64,000 bases of DNA from Streptomyces hyderabadensis (GCF_020404845.1 NZ_JAIOJZ010000023.1:60084-124083); one strand, 5' to 3'. Numbered from the stretch's first letter, positions 49,893 to 57,819 are shown. Notes: generated by a model from the sequence alone, not told the origin. Program-made: numbers and translations.

Positions 49893-51545
49893 GTGAAGGT
49901 CTACGAAGCCCTGGCCGAGGCGTTCGTCAAGGAAGGCACCACCGACGTCTTCGGCATGATGGGTGACGCCAACATGCACTGGATGGCCGCGCTCGCCGAC
50001 CGCGGCGTGCGCCTGTACGAGGTCCGGCACGAGGGTTCGGGCCTCGGCATGGCCGACGGCTGGGCCCGCGGCGCGGGGCAGCCCGGCGTGGTCACCACCA
50101 CCAGCGGTCCCGGAGTCTCGCAGCTGGCCACCTCGATGCTCTGCGCGAGCCGGGCACGCACTCCCCTGGTCGCGTTCTGCGGGGAGACCCCGCTGGGGGA
50201 CGAGGGCGCCACCCAGTACCTCGACCAGCGCCGGTTCGCCGCCGCGATCGAGTGCGAGTTCATCCACGTGACCCGGCCCGAGAACGCCCAGGACGCCGTG
50301 CGGCAGGCCTTCTACCGGGCGCGGACCGAGTCCCGGCCGGTCATGATCAGCGCCCCGTTCGACGTCCAGGTCGCCGAACTGGAGGACTACGACGAGGACT
50401 ACACGCCCTCGACCGCCCTGATCGACACGCCCCGGCTGCTGCCCGACCCGGCCAGGCTCGCCGCCGCCGCCGACCTGCTCCAGGACGCCAAGCGGGTGGT
50501 GATCATCGCGGGGCGGGGCGCCCGCCGCGCCGAGGCGGGCGAGCAGGTCCTGGCCCTGCAGGAGCAGACCGGCGCCCTGCTGGCCACCACCCTGCAGGCG
50601 AAGAACTGGCTGTGCGACCGCACCGACTTCCACGTCGGCCTGTCGGGTCTGTTCGGCGACAAGCTGTCGATGGAACTGCTCCAGGAGGCCGACTGCGTGA
50701 TCGCGGTGGGTGCCAGCCTGAACCACTACACCATCGAGAGCGGCTACCTCTACCCCGAGGCCAAGTACCTCCAGATCGACACCGCCCCGCACCTGGTGAT
50801 GGGCAACGGCAAGCGGGCCGACTGCTACCTCCAGGCCGACGCCGTCACCGCCCTCACCGAGCTGACCCGGGTGCTCAAAGAACGTTCCGTCGCGCTGGAG
50901 GGCTACCACACCGAGCAGGTCCGCCGGCATCTGACCGGCCGGCTCCAGCAGCCCGAGTACGTGCGCGAACCCGGCCGGCTCGACCCGCGCGAGGCGATCT
51001 GGATCCTGGACCACGAACTCCCCGCCGACATGGGGCTGGTACTGGGCAGCGGCCACCAGACCGACTTCGGCACCATGCTCTTCCAGCGCTCGCGGGACGT
51101 GCTGTCCAACTACGGCATGTTCGGCGCCATCGGCCAGGCCCCGCTCATCGCCATGGGCCAGATGGTCGCCAAGGGGAACCGGCCCGGCTTCGTCGTCGAG
51201 GGCGACGCCAGCTTCCTCATGCACCTGTCCGAGTTCGAGACCGCCTGCCGCTACGACATCCCGCTGCTGGTCGTCGTGATGAACGACCAGGGCCTCGGTG
51301 CCGAGTACCACAAGGCGAAGGCGAAGGGGCTCGACCCGGACCTGGCGACCATCAGCACACCCGAGATCGGCGAGGTCGCCAGGACCCTCGGCGGCGGCGG
51401 GGCCACCGTCCGCACCGCCGACGAACTGCGCGCCGCACTCGCGGAGTACGTACGCGAGCCCCGGCCCACCGTCGTCGACGTCCGCATCACCCGCGAGGTG
51501 CTCAGTACGCCCTACCGCCGTATCCAGTACGGCGAGGACGTCTGA
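49893..51545 (+). CDS. thiamine-diphosphate-dependent enzyme (2-oxo acid decarboxylase/acetolactate-synthase-like)
   Basis: The 550-aa ThDP enzyme has the three-domain layout of the pyruvate-decarboxylase/acetohydroxyacid-synthase family: the PYR domain with activating E47 in VRHEGSGLGMADGWAR and TTTSGPGVSQL, a central domain with VVIIAGRGARRAEAG, and the PP domain with the GD...N Mg/ThDP motif (GDAS at 437-440, N464 in VVVMNDQGLG). It probably decarboxylates a 2-oxo acid or transfers its acyl carbanion; the FAD-binding feature of acetolactate synthases is not clear. GTG 49893, eight bases after AAGGAG, is the start. It lies mid-operon between the hydratase-like and decarboxylase-like genes. 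Confidence 0.88.
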   Translation: MKVYEALAEAFVKEGTTDVFGMMGDANMHWMAALADRGVRLYEVRHEGSGLGMADGWARGAGQPGVVTTTSGPGVSQLATSMLCASRARTPLVAFCGETPLGDEGATQYLDQRRFAAAIECEFIHVTRPENAQDAVRQAFYRARTESRPVMISAPFDVQVAELEDYDEDYTPSTALIDTPRLLPDPARLAAAADLLQDAKRVVIIAGRGARRAEAGEQVLALQEQTGALLATTLQAKNWLCDRTDFHVGLSGLFGDKLSMELLQEADCVIAVGASLNHYTIESGYLYPEAKYLQIDTAPHLVMGNGKRADCYLQADAVTALTELTRVLKERSVALEGYHTEQVRRHLTGRLQQPEYVREPGRLDPREAIWILDHELPADMGLVLGSGHQTDFGTMLFQRSRDVLSNYGMFGAIGQAPLIAMGQMVAKGNRPGFVVEGDASFLMHLSEFETACRYDIPLLVVVMNDQGLGAEYHKAKAKGLDPDLATISTPEIGEVARTLGGGGATVRTADELRAALAEYVREPRPTVVDVRITREVLSTPYRRIQYGEDV

Positions 51546-51592
51546 GCGGCACCCGGACACGTATCCACCTCGTACCCCCCAAGGAGAGAGAC

Positions 51593-52474
51593 ATGAAGCT
51601 GGTCCTGGGCCGCGACGATCTCGCGGCGGCCGCCGCGGCGGCGGCGCGTGAGGCGGGCGCGGAACCGGAGCGGATCGGCATCAAGCCGGTCCACAAGGCC
51701 TCCCGCGGCTTCGTCAACCGCTCGGACGCGGACCTGTGCGAGCTGGCGATCGTCACCGTCCTGCAAGCCGTCGCCCACGGCAAGCCGGTGCTGCTGCTGC
51801 CGGTCACCACGCTCGGCCGCCACCAGCACCAGACCCTGGTGACCCTGGGCCGGCTGTCGGTCGCCGACGTCGAGGGACACAGCGTCGGCGTGCGGGCCTG
51901 GAGCCAGACCACCGGGGTGTGGGTGCGCGGGTTCCTCACCGAGCAGTACGGCGTGGACCTCAGAAAGGCCGCCTGGACGACGTACGAGGGCCACCACGTC
52001 GAGGGCGCCGAGGACCCGTCGTGGGTCAGGCGCGCGCCGGAAGGGACCAAACTGCCCGCGGACTTCCTGGCGGGCCGGGTCGACTTCGGCATCATGGGCA
52101 ACGAACTGCCCGCCGACGACCGGATCCGCACCGCCGTCGACCACGCCCACGAAGCCGCCGAGCAGTGGTCGAAGGAGCAGGGGTTCATCCCCGTCAACCA
52201 CGTGGTCGGCATCTCCGAAGCCGCTGCCGCCGAGCACCCGGCGGCGATCCTCGCCGCCTACGACGCGATGCGGTCGGTGCTCACCGCCAAGGAGGAGGCC
52301 GGCCGGGCCTTCCCGCTGCACCCCGTGGGCTTCGAGGCGCTGCGCGGCGCGTTCACCAAGGCCGCCGCCTACGCGCTGGAGCAGGAGGTCGTCCCGCGGG
52401 CCGTGGACTACGACGAGCTGGTCGAGCGGACCTGCACGGCACTGGGCGTACCGCCGGCCCGGCTCGGAGCCTGA
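51593..52474 (+). CDS. 4,5-dihydroxyphthalate decarboxylase-like protein, paralogue 2
   Basis: The 293-aa protein is a diverged member of the same family as the 45721 gene: FVNRSDADLCELAIVTVLQA, GKPVLLLPVTTLGRHQHQT, HSVGVRAWSQTTGVWVRG and WTTYEGHHVEG align segment by segment. Its N-terminus is shortened and Ala-rich (residues 9-20), and the usual DPIHRAFAPMVR segment is replaced by KPVHKASRGFVNRSD. No signal peptide is present. ATG 51593 follows AAGGAGAGAG. Loss of part of the N-terminal lobe may mean altered substrate or a regulatory partner role. Confidence 0.75.
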   Translation: MKLVLGRDDLAAAAAAAAREAGAEPERIGIKPVHKASRGFVNRSDADLCELAIVTVLQAVAHGKPVLLLPVTTLGRHQHQTLVTLGRLSVADVEGHSVGVRAWSQTTGVWVRGFLTEQYGVDLRKAAWTTYEGHHVEGAEDPSWVRRAPEGTKLPADFLAGRVDFGIMGNELPADDRIRTAVDHAHEAAEQWSKEQGFIPVNHVVGISEAAAAEHPAAILAAYDAMRSVLTAKEEAGRAFPLHPVGFEALRGAFTKAAAYALEQEVVPRAVDYDELVERTCTALGVPPARLGA

Positions 52475-52542
52475 GCGCCAACGGCCGCCGCACCGCACGG
52501 TCGCGACGGAAGCACACAACGAACAGGAAAAGGGCAGAAGGC

Positions 52543-53526
52543 ATGGACAAGCTCACGGTCGTTCTCGGCGACTACCCGCACGCGCAGCCGCTGCTGGACG
52601 GCGACACCGCGCCGGAGGGTTGCACCGTCGAGCCCGTCGAGGTCAGGCCGGTCATCGGCGCGTACCGCAGGATGATCCGGGACCTGGAGTTCGCCGTGTG
52701 CGAACTCGCCCCGGTGTCGTACCTGATGGCCCGCCAGGAAGGCATACCGCTGACCGCGGTCCCGGTGTTCCTCAACCGGCGCTTCCACCACGGCGACGTG
52801 CAGTGCGCCACCCACTCCGGCATCCGCGTGCCGCGCGACCTGGAGGGCCGCCGGATCGGCGTGCGCGCCTACTCGGTCAGCACCGGTGTGTGGGTGCGCG
52901 GCGTGCTGCGCGAGGAGTACGGGGTGGACATCGACACGATCACCTGGGTGGTCGACGACGACGACCACATCGAGGGCCGGGTGCCCGCCAACGTCGAGCG
53001 GGTCACCGACGGCCGCTCGCTGGGCGAGCTGCTGCGCGCCGGGGAGATCGACGCCGCGCTGACCGGCAACGCCGGGACCGGACGGGCGGGGGCGCCCAAG
53101 GCGGGCTGGACGGCGGCGGCCGAGCCGGAGACCGCCGGTGACGACGGCCCGTACCCGCTGTTCCCCGAGGCCGCCACGCTCGCCGTCGACCACTACCTGC
53201 GCACGGGGATCTACCCGTTGCACTCGCTGGTCGCGGTGCGCTCCGAGCTGGTGGAACGCGACCCGGACCTGCCGACCAGGCTGTACGCGGCCTTCGCCCG
53301 GAGCAAGCGCCGGCACCTGGACGCGCACCCCGAGTGGTCGGCGGTGGGCCGGCTGGCCCGCCAGGCGCGGCAGATCGGCGGCGACCCCGTCCCCTACGGG
53401 ATCACGGCCAACGAGCCCAGCCTGAACGCGATGGTGCGGTTCGCCAAGGACCAGGGCCTGCTCGACGCGGACTTCCCCGCCGACCCGAAGTCCCTGTTCG
53501 CCGCGGGCGACTACCCGGACGCCTGA
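52543..53526 (+). CDS. 4,5-dihydroxyphthalate decarboxylase-like protein, paralogue 3
   Basis: The 327-aa protein is the longest of the three paralogues and has the fullest N-terminal lobe: LTVVLGDYPHAQPLLDGDT, VIGAYRRMIRDLEFAVCELA, GRRIGVRAYSVSTGVWVRGV and DTITWVVDDDDHIEG. The family signature GVRAYxxTTGxWVRG is kept except for S replacing the first T. It is cytoplasmic, with no signal peptide. ATG 52543 is preceded by a weak AGG. It is sixth in the operon, immediately after paralogue 2, so the two may act on successive carboxyl groups or form a hetero-oligomer (inference). Confidence 0.78.
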   Translation: MDKLTVVLGDYPHAQPLLDGDTAPEGCTVEPVEVRPVIGAYRRMIRDLEFAVCELAPVSYLMARQEGIPLTAVPVFLNRRFHHGDVQCATHSGIRVPRDLEGRRIGVRAYSVSTGVWVRGVLREEYGVDIDTITWVVDDDDHIEGRVPANVERVTDGRSLGELLRAGEIDAALTGNAGTGRAGAPKAGWTAAAEPETAGDDGPYPLFPEAATLAVDHYLRTGIYPLHSLVAVRSELVERDPDLPTRLYAAFARSKRRHLDAHPEWSAVGRLARQARQIGGDPVPYGITANEPSLNAMVRFAKDQGLLDADFPADPKSLFAAGDYPDA

Positions 53527-53570
53527 ACCGGCCCCCGCCGCACCCACCCGAGACAAGGAAGCACGGACAC

Positions 53571-54431
53571 ATGGACTTCGTCGACGCGCACTGCCACATC
53601 ATCTCCGAGGACGTCGCCCGCTACCCCAAGGCACCGATCGGGGGCAAGCAGTCCCAGTGGGCCGCGACCCGGCCGGTGACTGCCGAGGGCATGGTGGCCC
53701 GCATGGACGAGACCGGCATCGGCCAGGCCGTTCTCGTCCAGGCCACCACCAACTACGGCTACGACAACTCCTACGTACTCGACAGCAGCCGCCGCTGGCC
53801 CGGGCGCTTCGTCGCCGTCGGCACCGTCGACCCGCTGCGTCCGGACGCCGCCGCGAACCTCAAGGCGGCGGTCGGCGAGGGCGGTCTGGCCGGGGTGCGG
53901 CTGTTCACCAGCGGCAGCACCGTACCCACCCAGGGGGAGTGGTTCGTCGCCCCCGAGACGTTCCCCTTCTGGGAGAAGGCCGCGGAACTGGACCTGCCGG
54001 TCTGCCTCCAGATGCGCCTGGGCGCGGCCACCGGGCAGCTGGTGGAACTCCTGGAGCGGTTCCCCGGTGTGAAGGTGCTCCTGGACCACATCGGATACCC
54101 CGACATCGCCGCGTCGCCCGCCCGGGCCGGCGAGGAGGTCGCGGCCCTCGGCGCGCAGCCCGGGCTGCACCTCAAGCTCACCCACCGCAACCTGGAGCGG
54201 CTGAAGGACGCCGGGGACCGGGCGGCCGACTTCCTCACCCCGGTCGTGGAGGCCTTCGGCGCCGGGCGGATCGCCTGGGGGTCGAACCTGCCGGCGGCCG
54301 AGCAGTCCCTTCCCGAACTGCGTGCCCTCGCCGAGGACGTCCTCGCGGACCTGCCCGAGGCGGACCGGCAGGAGATCTTCGCGGGCACGTCCCGGCGGCT
54401 CTACCCGGGCCTGGCCCACGGCGCCGCCTGA
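53571..54431 (+). CDS. amidohydrolase-family lactonase-like enzyme (COG3618/LigI-like), paralogue 2
   Basis: The 286-aa TIM-barrel hydrolase starts FVDAHCHIISEDVARYP, with H7 and H9 as metal ligands, then PIGGKQSQW, VLVQATTNYGYDNSYV, VLLDHIGYPDI and IAWGSNLPAAEQS. It matches the amidohydrolase at 44476 nearly motif for motif (HIISPDTDAYP, APLGGHRSTW, YGFDNNYV, WGSNFPAS). ATG 53571 begins the domain; AAGGAAG is about 12 bases upstream. It is the last gene of the plus-strand operon and ends before the strong hairpin terminator at 54479. It may open a second lactone or act on a stereoisomer of the first substrate (inference). Confidence 0.82.
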   Translation: MDFVDAHCHIISEDVARYPKAPIGGKQSQWAATRPVTAEGMVARMDETGIGQAVLVQATTNYGYDNSYVLDSSRRWPGRFVAVGTVDPLRPDAAANLKAAVGEGGLAGVRLFTSGSTVPTQGEWFVAPETFPFWEKAAELDLPVCLQMRLGAATGQLVELLERFPGVKVLLDHIGYPDIAASPARAGEEVAALGAQPGLHLKLTHRNLERLKDAGDRAADFLTPVVEAFGAGRIAWGSNLPAAEQSLPELRALAEDVLADLPEADRQEIFAGTSRRLYPGLAHGAA

Positions 54432-54478
54432 CGGGGCCGCTCGGGCCGCTCCAGCGCTCCGCCCCGGCTCCCCGGGCA

Positions 54479-54518
54479 GGGCCGACCGGTCCGGCGGGTG
54501 AGCCGGACCGGTCGGCCC
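54479..54518. terminator. 17-bp perfect hairpin, bidirectional terminator
   Basis: GGGCCGACCGGTCCGGC (54479-54495), a six-base loop, and its exact complement (54502-54518) form an uninterrupted 17-bp stem. It lies between the convergent ends of the amidohydrolase (54431) and the small membrane-protein gene (54538). There is no U-tract, as is usual for actinobacterial hairpin terminators. Confidence 0.82.
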
Positions 54519-54537
54519 CATGACGGTCGGCGGCCGG

Positions 54538-54942
54538 TCAGTGGTGGCTGTGCGGCCGTAGCCACTGCGGCCGGTGGGCGGTGGGCCGCCGCTGTCCGGC
54601 GGTCTCGTCGGCGGCGGTGTCCGTGCTGCTTCCCGCGCCCTCCAGACGGCCGGCCAGCGCGTCCCGCTCGGCGGTGGCCTGCCTGGCGGTCTCCCGTTCC
54701 CTGCGGCGCTTCTTGCCGCGGTGGCGTGCCAGTACCGTCCCGGCCAGGAGCATCCACATGCCCAGGCCGAAGATCAGGGTCAGGGCGATGCCGCCGAGAA
54801 ACGCCCCGAGCGTACTGATCGTGAATGGCTCGCTCCCCAGCAGGCTCACGGTGTAGTCCGGACCGCCGGACAGGTTGTCCGCGATCAGCAGTCCCGCGAA
54901 GGCGGCGGCGCCCGCCATGAGCAGGAGGCCCAGCACCAGCAT
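54538..54942 (-). CDS. small two-helix membrane protein
   Basis: The 134-aa protein has a hydrophobic helix at residues 2-20 and another near 45-68 (GAFLGGIALTLIFGLGMWMLLAG). A short, probably external loop joins them, and a basic, charged C-terminal tail (GKKRRRERETARQ and then a Ser/Thr/His-rich end) is probably cytoplasmic. This two-helix plus basic-tail plan resembles LapA-domain proteins, but the match is loose. ATG 54942 is preceded by AGGTGAG. Convergent with the amidohydrolase across the hairpin. Function unknown. Confidence 0.7.
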   Translation of the reverse strand: MLVLGLLLMAGAAAFAGLLIADNLSGGPDYTVSLLGSEPFTISTLGAFLGGIALTLIFGLGMWMLLAGTVLARHRGKKRRRERETARQATAERDALAGRLEGAGSSTDTAADETAGQRRPTAHRPQWLRPHSHH

Positions 54943-55148
54943 GTCTCTCACCTCGTCGCACGTGGGTTTGCTCCATCCGGGTCACCGTGAGGAATGGGAC
55001 AAAACGCGCGACTTGTCGGTGCCGGCCGACGGCCGGCACCGGGGCCGGGTCGGGGACCGGGCGCGGCGGCGTTCTACCCTGGCCGCCGAGTGCCGTCACG
55101 GGCCGGCCGGCCCGCGACCTGCGACGCCCCGGAGTAGGAGACCCGCCT

Positions 55149-55781
55149 GTGGATCTGCGAGCCGCCCTGGAAGCCCACCGCCTCGTCGCCATCGTGCGCG
55201 GCGGCGACGCCGACGCCGCGCTGCGCACCGTGCTGACGCTGGCCGAGGAGGGCGTGGAGCTGATCGAGGTGTCGCTGACCGGCAAGGACGCGCTGCACGT
55301 CATCGAACGCGCCAGAGCGGCCCTCGGCCCCGACCGGCCCCTGGGCGCCGGCACGGTGCTGACCGCCGACGACGCCGTGGCCGCCCACCGCGCCGGCGCC
55401 GACTTCGCGGTCACCCCGGGGCTGGGCGACGGCGTCACGGCGGCCCGCGAGCGGGGCATGCCCGTCCTGGCCGGCGTCATGACACCCACCGACGTCATAG
55501 CGGCGCGCACCCTCGGCGCCACCGCGTTGAAGATCTTCCCGGCGGCCCAGGCGGGCGGACCGGCCTACGTCAAGGCACTGCGCGGACCCTTCCCGCAGGA
55601 GGCCCTGGTGCCCGTCGGCGGTGTCGACGAGGCGGCGGCCCGCGCCCACCTGGCGGCCGGCGCCACCGCGGTCGGGGTCGGTTCCCCGCTGATCGGCGAC
55701 GCCGCCGACGGAGGCAGTCTCGACGGTCTCCGCGCCCGCGCCCGCGCCTTCCGCGCCGCCGTGCGTCAGGCCCGGCCGTGA
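55149..55781 (+). CDS. eda: 2-keto-3-deoxy-6-phosphogluconate (KDPG) aldolase
   Basis: The 210-aa class I aldolase splits KDPG (or KDPGal) into pyruvate and glyceraldehyde 3-phosphate. Family motifs are LVAIVRGGDADAAL, GVELIEVSLTG, GAGTVLTADD, FAVTPGL and the Schiff-base lysine K128 in ALKIFPAAQ, with VPVGGVDEAAARAHLAAG at the phosphate site. Length is typical. GTG 55149 is preceded by GGAGTAGGAG. Its stop overlaps the kinase start (GTGA at 55778). It forms a two-gene unit for Entner-Doudoroff-type use of 2-keto-3-deoxy sugar acids. Confidence 0.9.
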   Translation: MDLRAALEAHRLVAIVRGGDADAALRTVLTLAEEGVELIEVSLTGKDALHVIERARAALGPDRPLGAGTVLTADDAVAAHRAGADFAVTPGLGDGVTAARERGMPVLAGVMTPTDVIAARTLGATALKIFPAAQAGGPAYVKALRGPFPQEALVPVGGVDEAAARAHLAAGATAVGVGSPLIGDAADGGSLDGLRARARAFRAAVRQARP

Positions 55782-56884
55782 CCGACGCCCGGCCCGCACC
55801 GGAGCGGGACGCCGACACCTCCGTGCCCAGGACCTCCGTGCCCAGGACCTCCGTGCCCAGGACCTCCGTAGGCAGGCGGGAGAAGACCGCGGCCGATCCG
55901 GCCACCAGCCCCTGGCGACCGCCGCGGGGACCGGTGGTGTGCCTGGGGGAGACCATGGCGGCCCTGGCCCCGGCCCCCTCCCACGCGCTGGACGACGCGG
56001 AGTTGCTGTGTCTCTCGGTGGCGGGCGCCGAGTCGAACGTGGCCATGTACCTCGCGGACCACGGCCTGCCCGTCTCCTGGCTCTCGGCGGTCGGTGACGA
56101 CGCGCTCGGCCGACGGGTGCGCTCGACCGTCGCAGGGGCGGGCGTGGACGTCTCGGGCGTCCGCACCGACCCCGCACGGCCGACCGGCCTGCTCCTGAAG
56201 GACCCGGGCGCCACCGGGACCCGCGTGCACTACTACCGCGCGGGTTCGGCGGCCTCGGCCCTCGGCCCCGGCCTCCTGGACGACGAGCGGATCCGCGGGG
56301 CCGCCCTGCTCCACCTGACCGGGGTGACGCCGGCGCTGTCCCCGTCCTGCCGGGCCCTGGTGGAACGGGCCCTGCACACCCCGCCGGAGCGGCGCGGCCA
56401 CGCCGTCAGCTTCGACGTCAACCACCGCCCCGCCCTGTGGCCGCCGGACACGGCCGCCACGGTGCTGCGCGAGCTGGCCGACCGCGCCGACATCGCCTTC
56501 GTCGGCCTGGACGAGGCCCAGGACCTGTGGGGCGCCGACCTGGACGCCACGGACGTCCGCCGGCTGCTGAGCCGCCCGCGGGTCCTCGTCGTCAAGGACG
56601 GCGGGCGGGGCGCCACCGCGTTCACCGAGCACGGCGCGTGCACCGTGCCCGCCCTGGCCACTGAGGTCGTGGAGCCGGTCGGCGCGGGCGACGCGTTCGC
56701 CGCCGGATTCCTCGCCGGACTGTGCGGCGGCACGGATCTCACCCGGGCCCTGCGCCTGGGTCACCTCACGGCCGCGTCCGCGCTGAAGGTCGTCGGGGAC
56801 CACGGACCCCTGCCCGACGAGGGCACCGTCGCGGCGATGCTGGCCCTCGCCGAGCAGGACTGGTGTCAGGCGCCGATGTCGTAG
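55778..56884 (+). CDS. kdgK: PfkB-family 2-keto-3-deoxygluconate kinase
   Basis: The 368-aa ribokinase-fold enzyme should phosphorylate KDG to KDPG for the aldolase encoded just upstream. It has VCLGETMAALAP at the domain start, AGAESNVAMYLADHG, HYYRAGSAASAL, and the catalytic anion-hole motif EPVGAGDAFAAGF (D305). The first 50 residues are a non-conserved Pro/Arg/Thr-rich extension that includes a TSVPR repeat encoded by a 15-bp tandem repeat (55816-55875). GTG 55778 overlaps the aldolase stop; every repeat unit also contains an in-frame GTG, so the true start could be later. The 3' end overlaps the convergent trefoil gene by 19 bases. Confidence 0.85.
   Translation: MTDARPAPERDADTSVPRTSVPRTSVPRTSVGRREKTAADPATSPWRPPRGPVVCLGETMAALAPAPSHALDDAELLCLSVAGAESNVAMYLADHGLPVSWLSAVGDDALGRRVRSTVAGAGVDVSGVRTDPARPTGLLLKDPGATGTRVHYYRAGSAASALGPGLLDDERIRGAALLHLTGVTPALSPSCRALVERALHTPPERRGHAVSFDVNHRPALWPPDTAATVLRELADRADIAFVGLDEAQDLWGADLDATDVRRLLSRPRVLVVKDGGRGATAFTEHGACTVPALATEVVEPVGAGDAFAAGFLAGLCGGTDLTRALRLGHLTAASALKVVGDHGPLPDEGTVAAMLALAEQDWCQAPMS
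55816..55875. repeat. four-unit 15-bp tandem repeat inside the KDG kinase gene
   Basis: The unit GACCTCCGTGCCCAG occurs at 55831-55845 and 55846-55860 exactly, at 55816-55830 with one change, and at 55861-55875 with three changes. It is in frame and encodes TSVPR repeated. Because the unit is a multiple of three, copy-number change by slippage would lengthen or shorten the protein without breaking it. Confidence 0.9.
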
Positions 56885-57537
56885 AGCACGAACTCCTCCC
56901 ACGAGCCCGTCACCTCGGTGGAGCGGGCGCGCAGCGCGTACTGGAGCGAACCGGTGTAGCCGTTCTCCATGGCGACGAAGAGCCCGTTGAGCGTGGACTG
57001 GAGCGCCCAGCGGTCCAGGCTCTCGTTGTAGTAGAGGACGAACCGCTCCCAGCCGCCCACGCTGGTGGAGCGTGCCCGCAGGACGTTCTGCGCGCTGCCG
57101 GTGTAGTTCTTCTCCACCGCCACGTAGCGGTTGTTCGCCAGGGACCGCAGCGCGTAGGTCTCGGTGGCCTCGTCCCACTCGAAGGCGTAGCTCTCCCACG
57201 AGCCGCCGAACTCGGTCGAACGGGCCCGCTGGACACCGGTGTTGGGCTCGGCGTAGTTCTTCTCGGTGGCCACGAAACGGTTGTTGCGGACGGACTGCAC
57301 GGCCAGCAGCTCCGGCTCCGCGGCCGCAGCGGCCGTCTCCCCGGCGGCGAGCGGGGCCCGCCGGGCGTCCTTGTCCCCGGTGATGCGCGCCAGGGCGGAT
57401 GCGTCCACCGCCTCCCAGCCGGCCGGGACGGCGGCGGGACCGTCGGCGCGCGGGGCGGCGACGGCGGTCGGAACGGTCAGCGCGGACGCCGCGAGCAGGG
57501 CGCTCAGGGACAGCAGGACGGAGGTCGTACGTCGCAC
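56866..57537 (-). CDS. secreted beta-trefoil (fascin-like) three-repeat protein
   Basis: The 223-aa exported protein has a signal peptide (RRTTSVLLSLSALLAASALT, cleavage near AVA-AP at about 27). Residues 80-223 hold three similar repeats of about 47 residues, each with a strand ending in FVATEKNY / YVAVEKNY / FVAMENGY and then an RARST motif followed by SWE or GWE. This threefold pattern is that of beta-trefoil or fascin-like modules, which bind sugars or other ligands. I chose GTG 57537, preceded by GAGGAA, over the longer upstream frame. No catalytic residues are seen; a surface carbohydrate-binding or lectin-like role is inferred. Confidence 0.8.
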   Translation of the reverse strand: MRRTTSVLLSLSALLAASALTVPTAVAAPRADGPAAVPAGWEAVDASALARITGDKDARRAPLAAGETAAAAAEPELLAVQSVRNNRFVATEKNYAEPNTGVQRARSTEFGGSWESYAFEWDEATETYALRSLANNRYVAVEKNYTGSAQNVLRARSTSVGGWERFVLYYNESLDRWALQSTLNGLFVAMENGYTGSLQYALRARSTEVTGSWEEFVLYDIGA

Positions 57538-57819
57538 GGGAATTCCTCGGCTTTCGTCACACGGATACCGGGGCGGCGGGACGACGATCCCGCGGGAAAC
57601 GGCACCGAGACATGACGGCGTCACCCCCGAATTTCTCCGCACCCCCCACAGGCCGCGGTCGGCACCCCTCCCCGGGTGCGTCGGCGGCCGCTGCGCCGAT
57701 TCGGCGAAGCACTTTCAGCATAGTGATGTTGAAGCGCGAACCGGCACAGTTCCGCTCTCAATTCGACGATCCCGGACCGGAATTGAGCGGTATTAGGAAT
57801 CCCGTGGTCCGCCGTTAAT

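Noticed and set aside
49890..51560. 556-codon minus-strand open frame opposite the ThDP enzyme
   Set aside because: No family motif; the plus strand carries a full set of ThDP residues.
45721..53526. Three decarboxylase-like proteins as ABC substrate-binding proteins
   Set aside because: Their fold is related to periplasmic binding proteins, but none has a signal peptide or lipobox, while a proper lipoprotein is already encoded at 43378.
39581..54431. Mobile genomic island
   Set aside because: No integrase, tRNA target, transposase or flanking direct repeats were seen; composition matches neighbouring genes, so only a regulon-defined island is claimed.
55816..55875. CRISPR-like array
   Set aside because: The units are directly abutting 15-mers with no spacers and are in frame inside a kinase gene.
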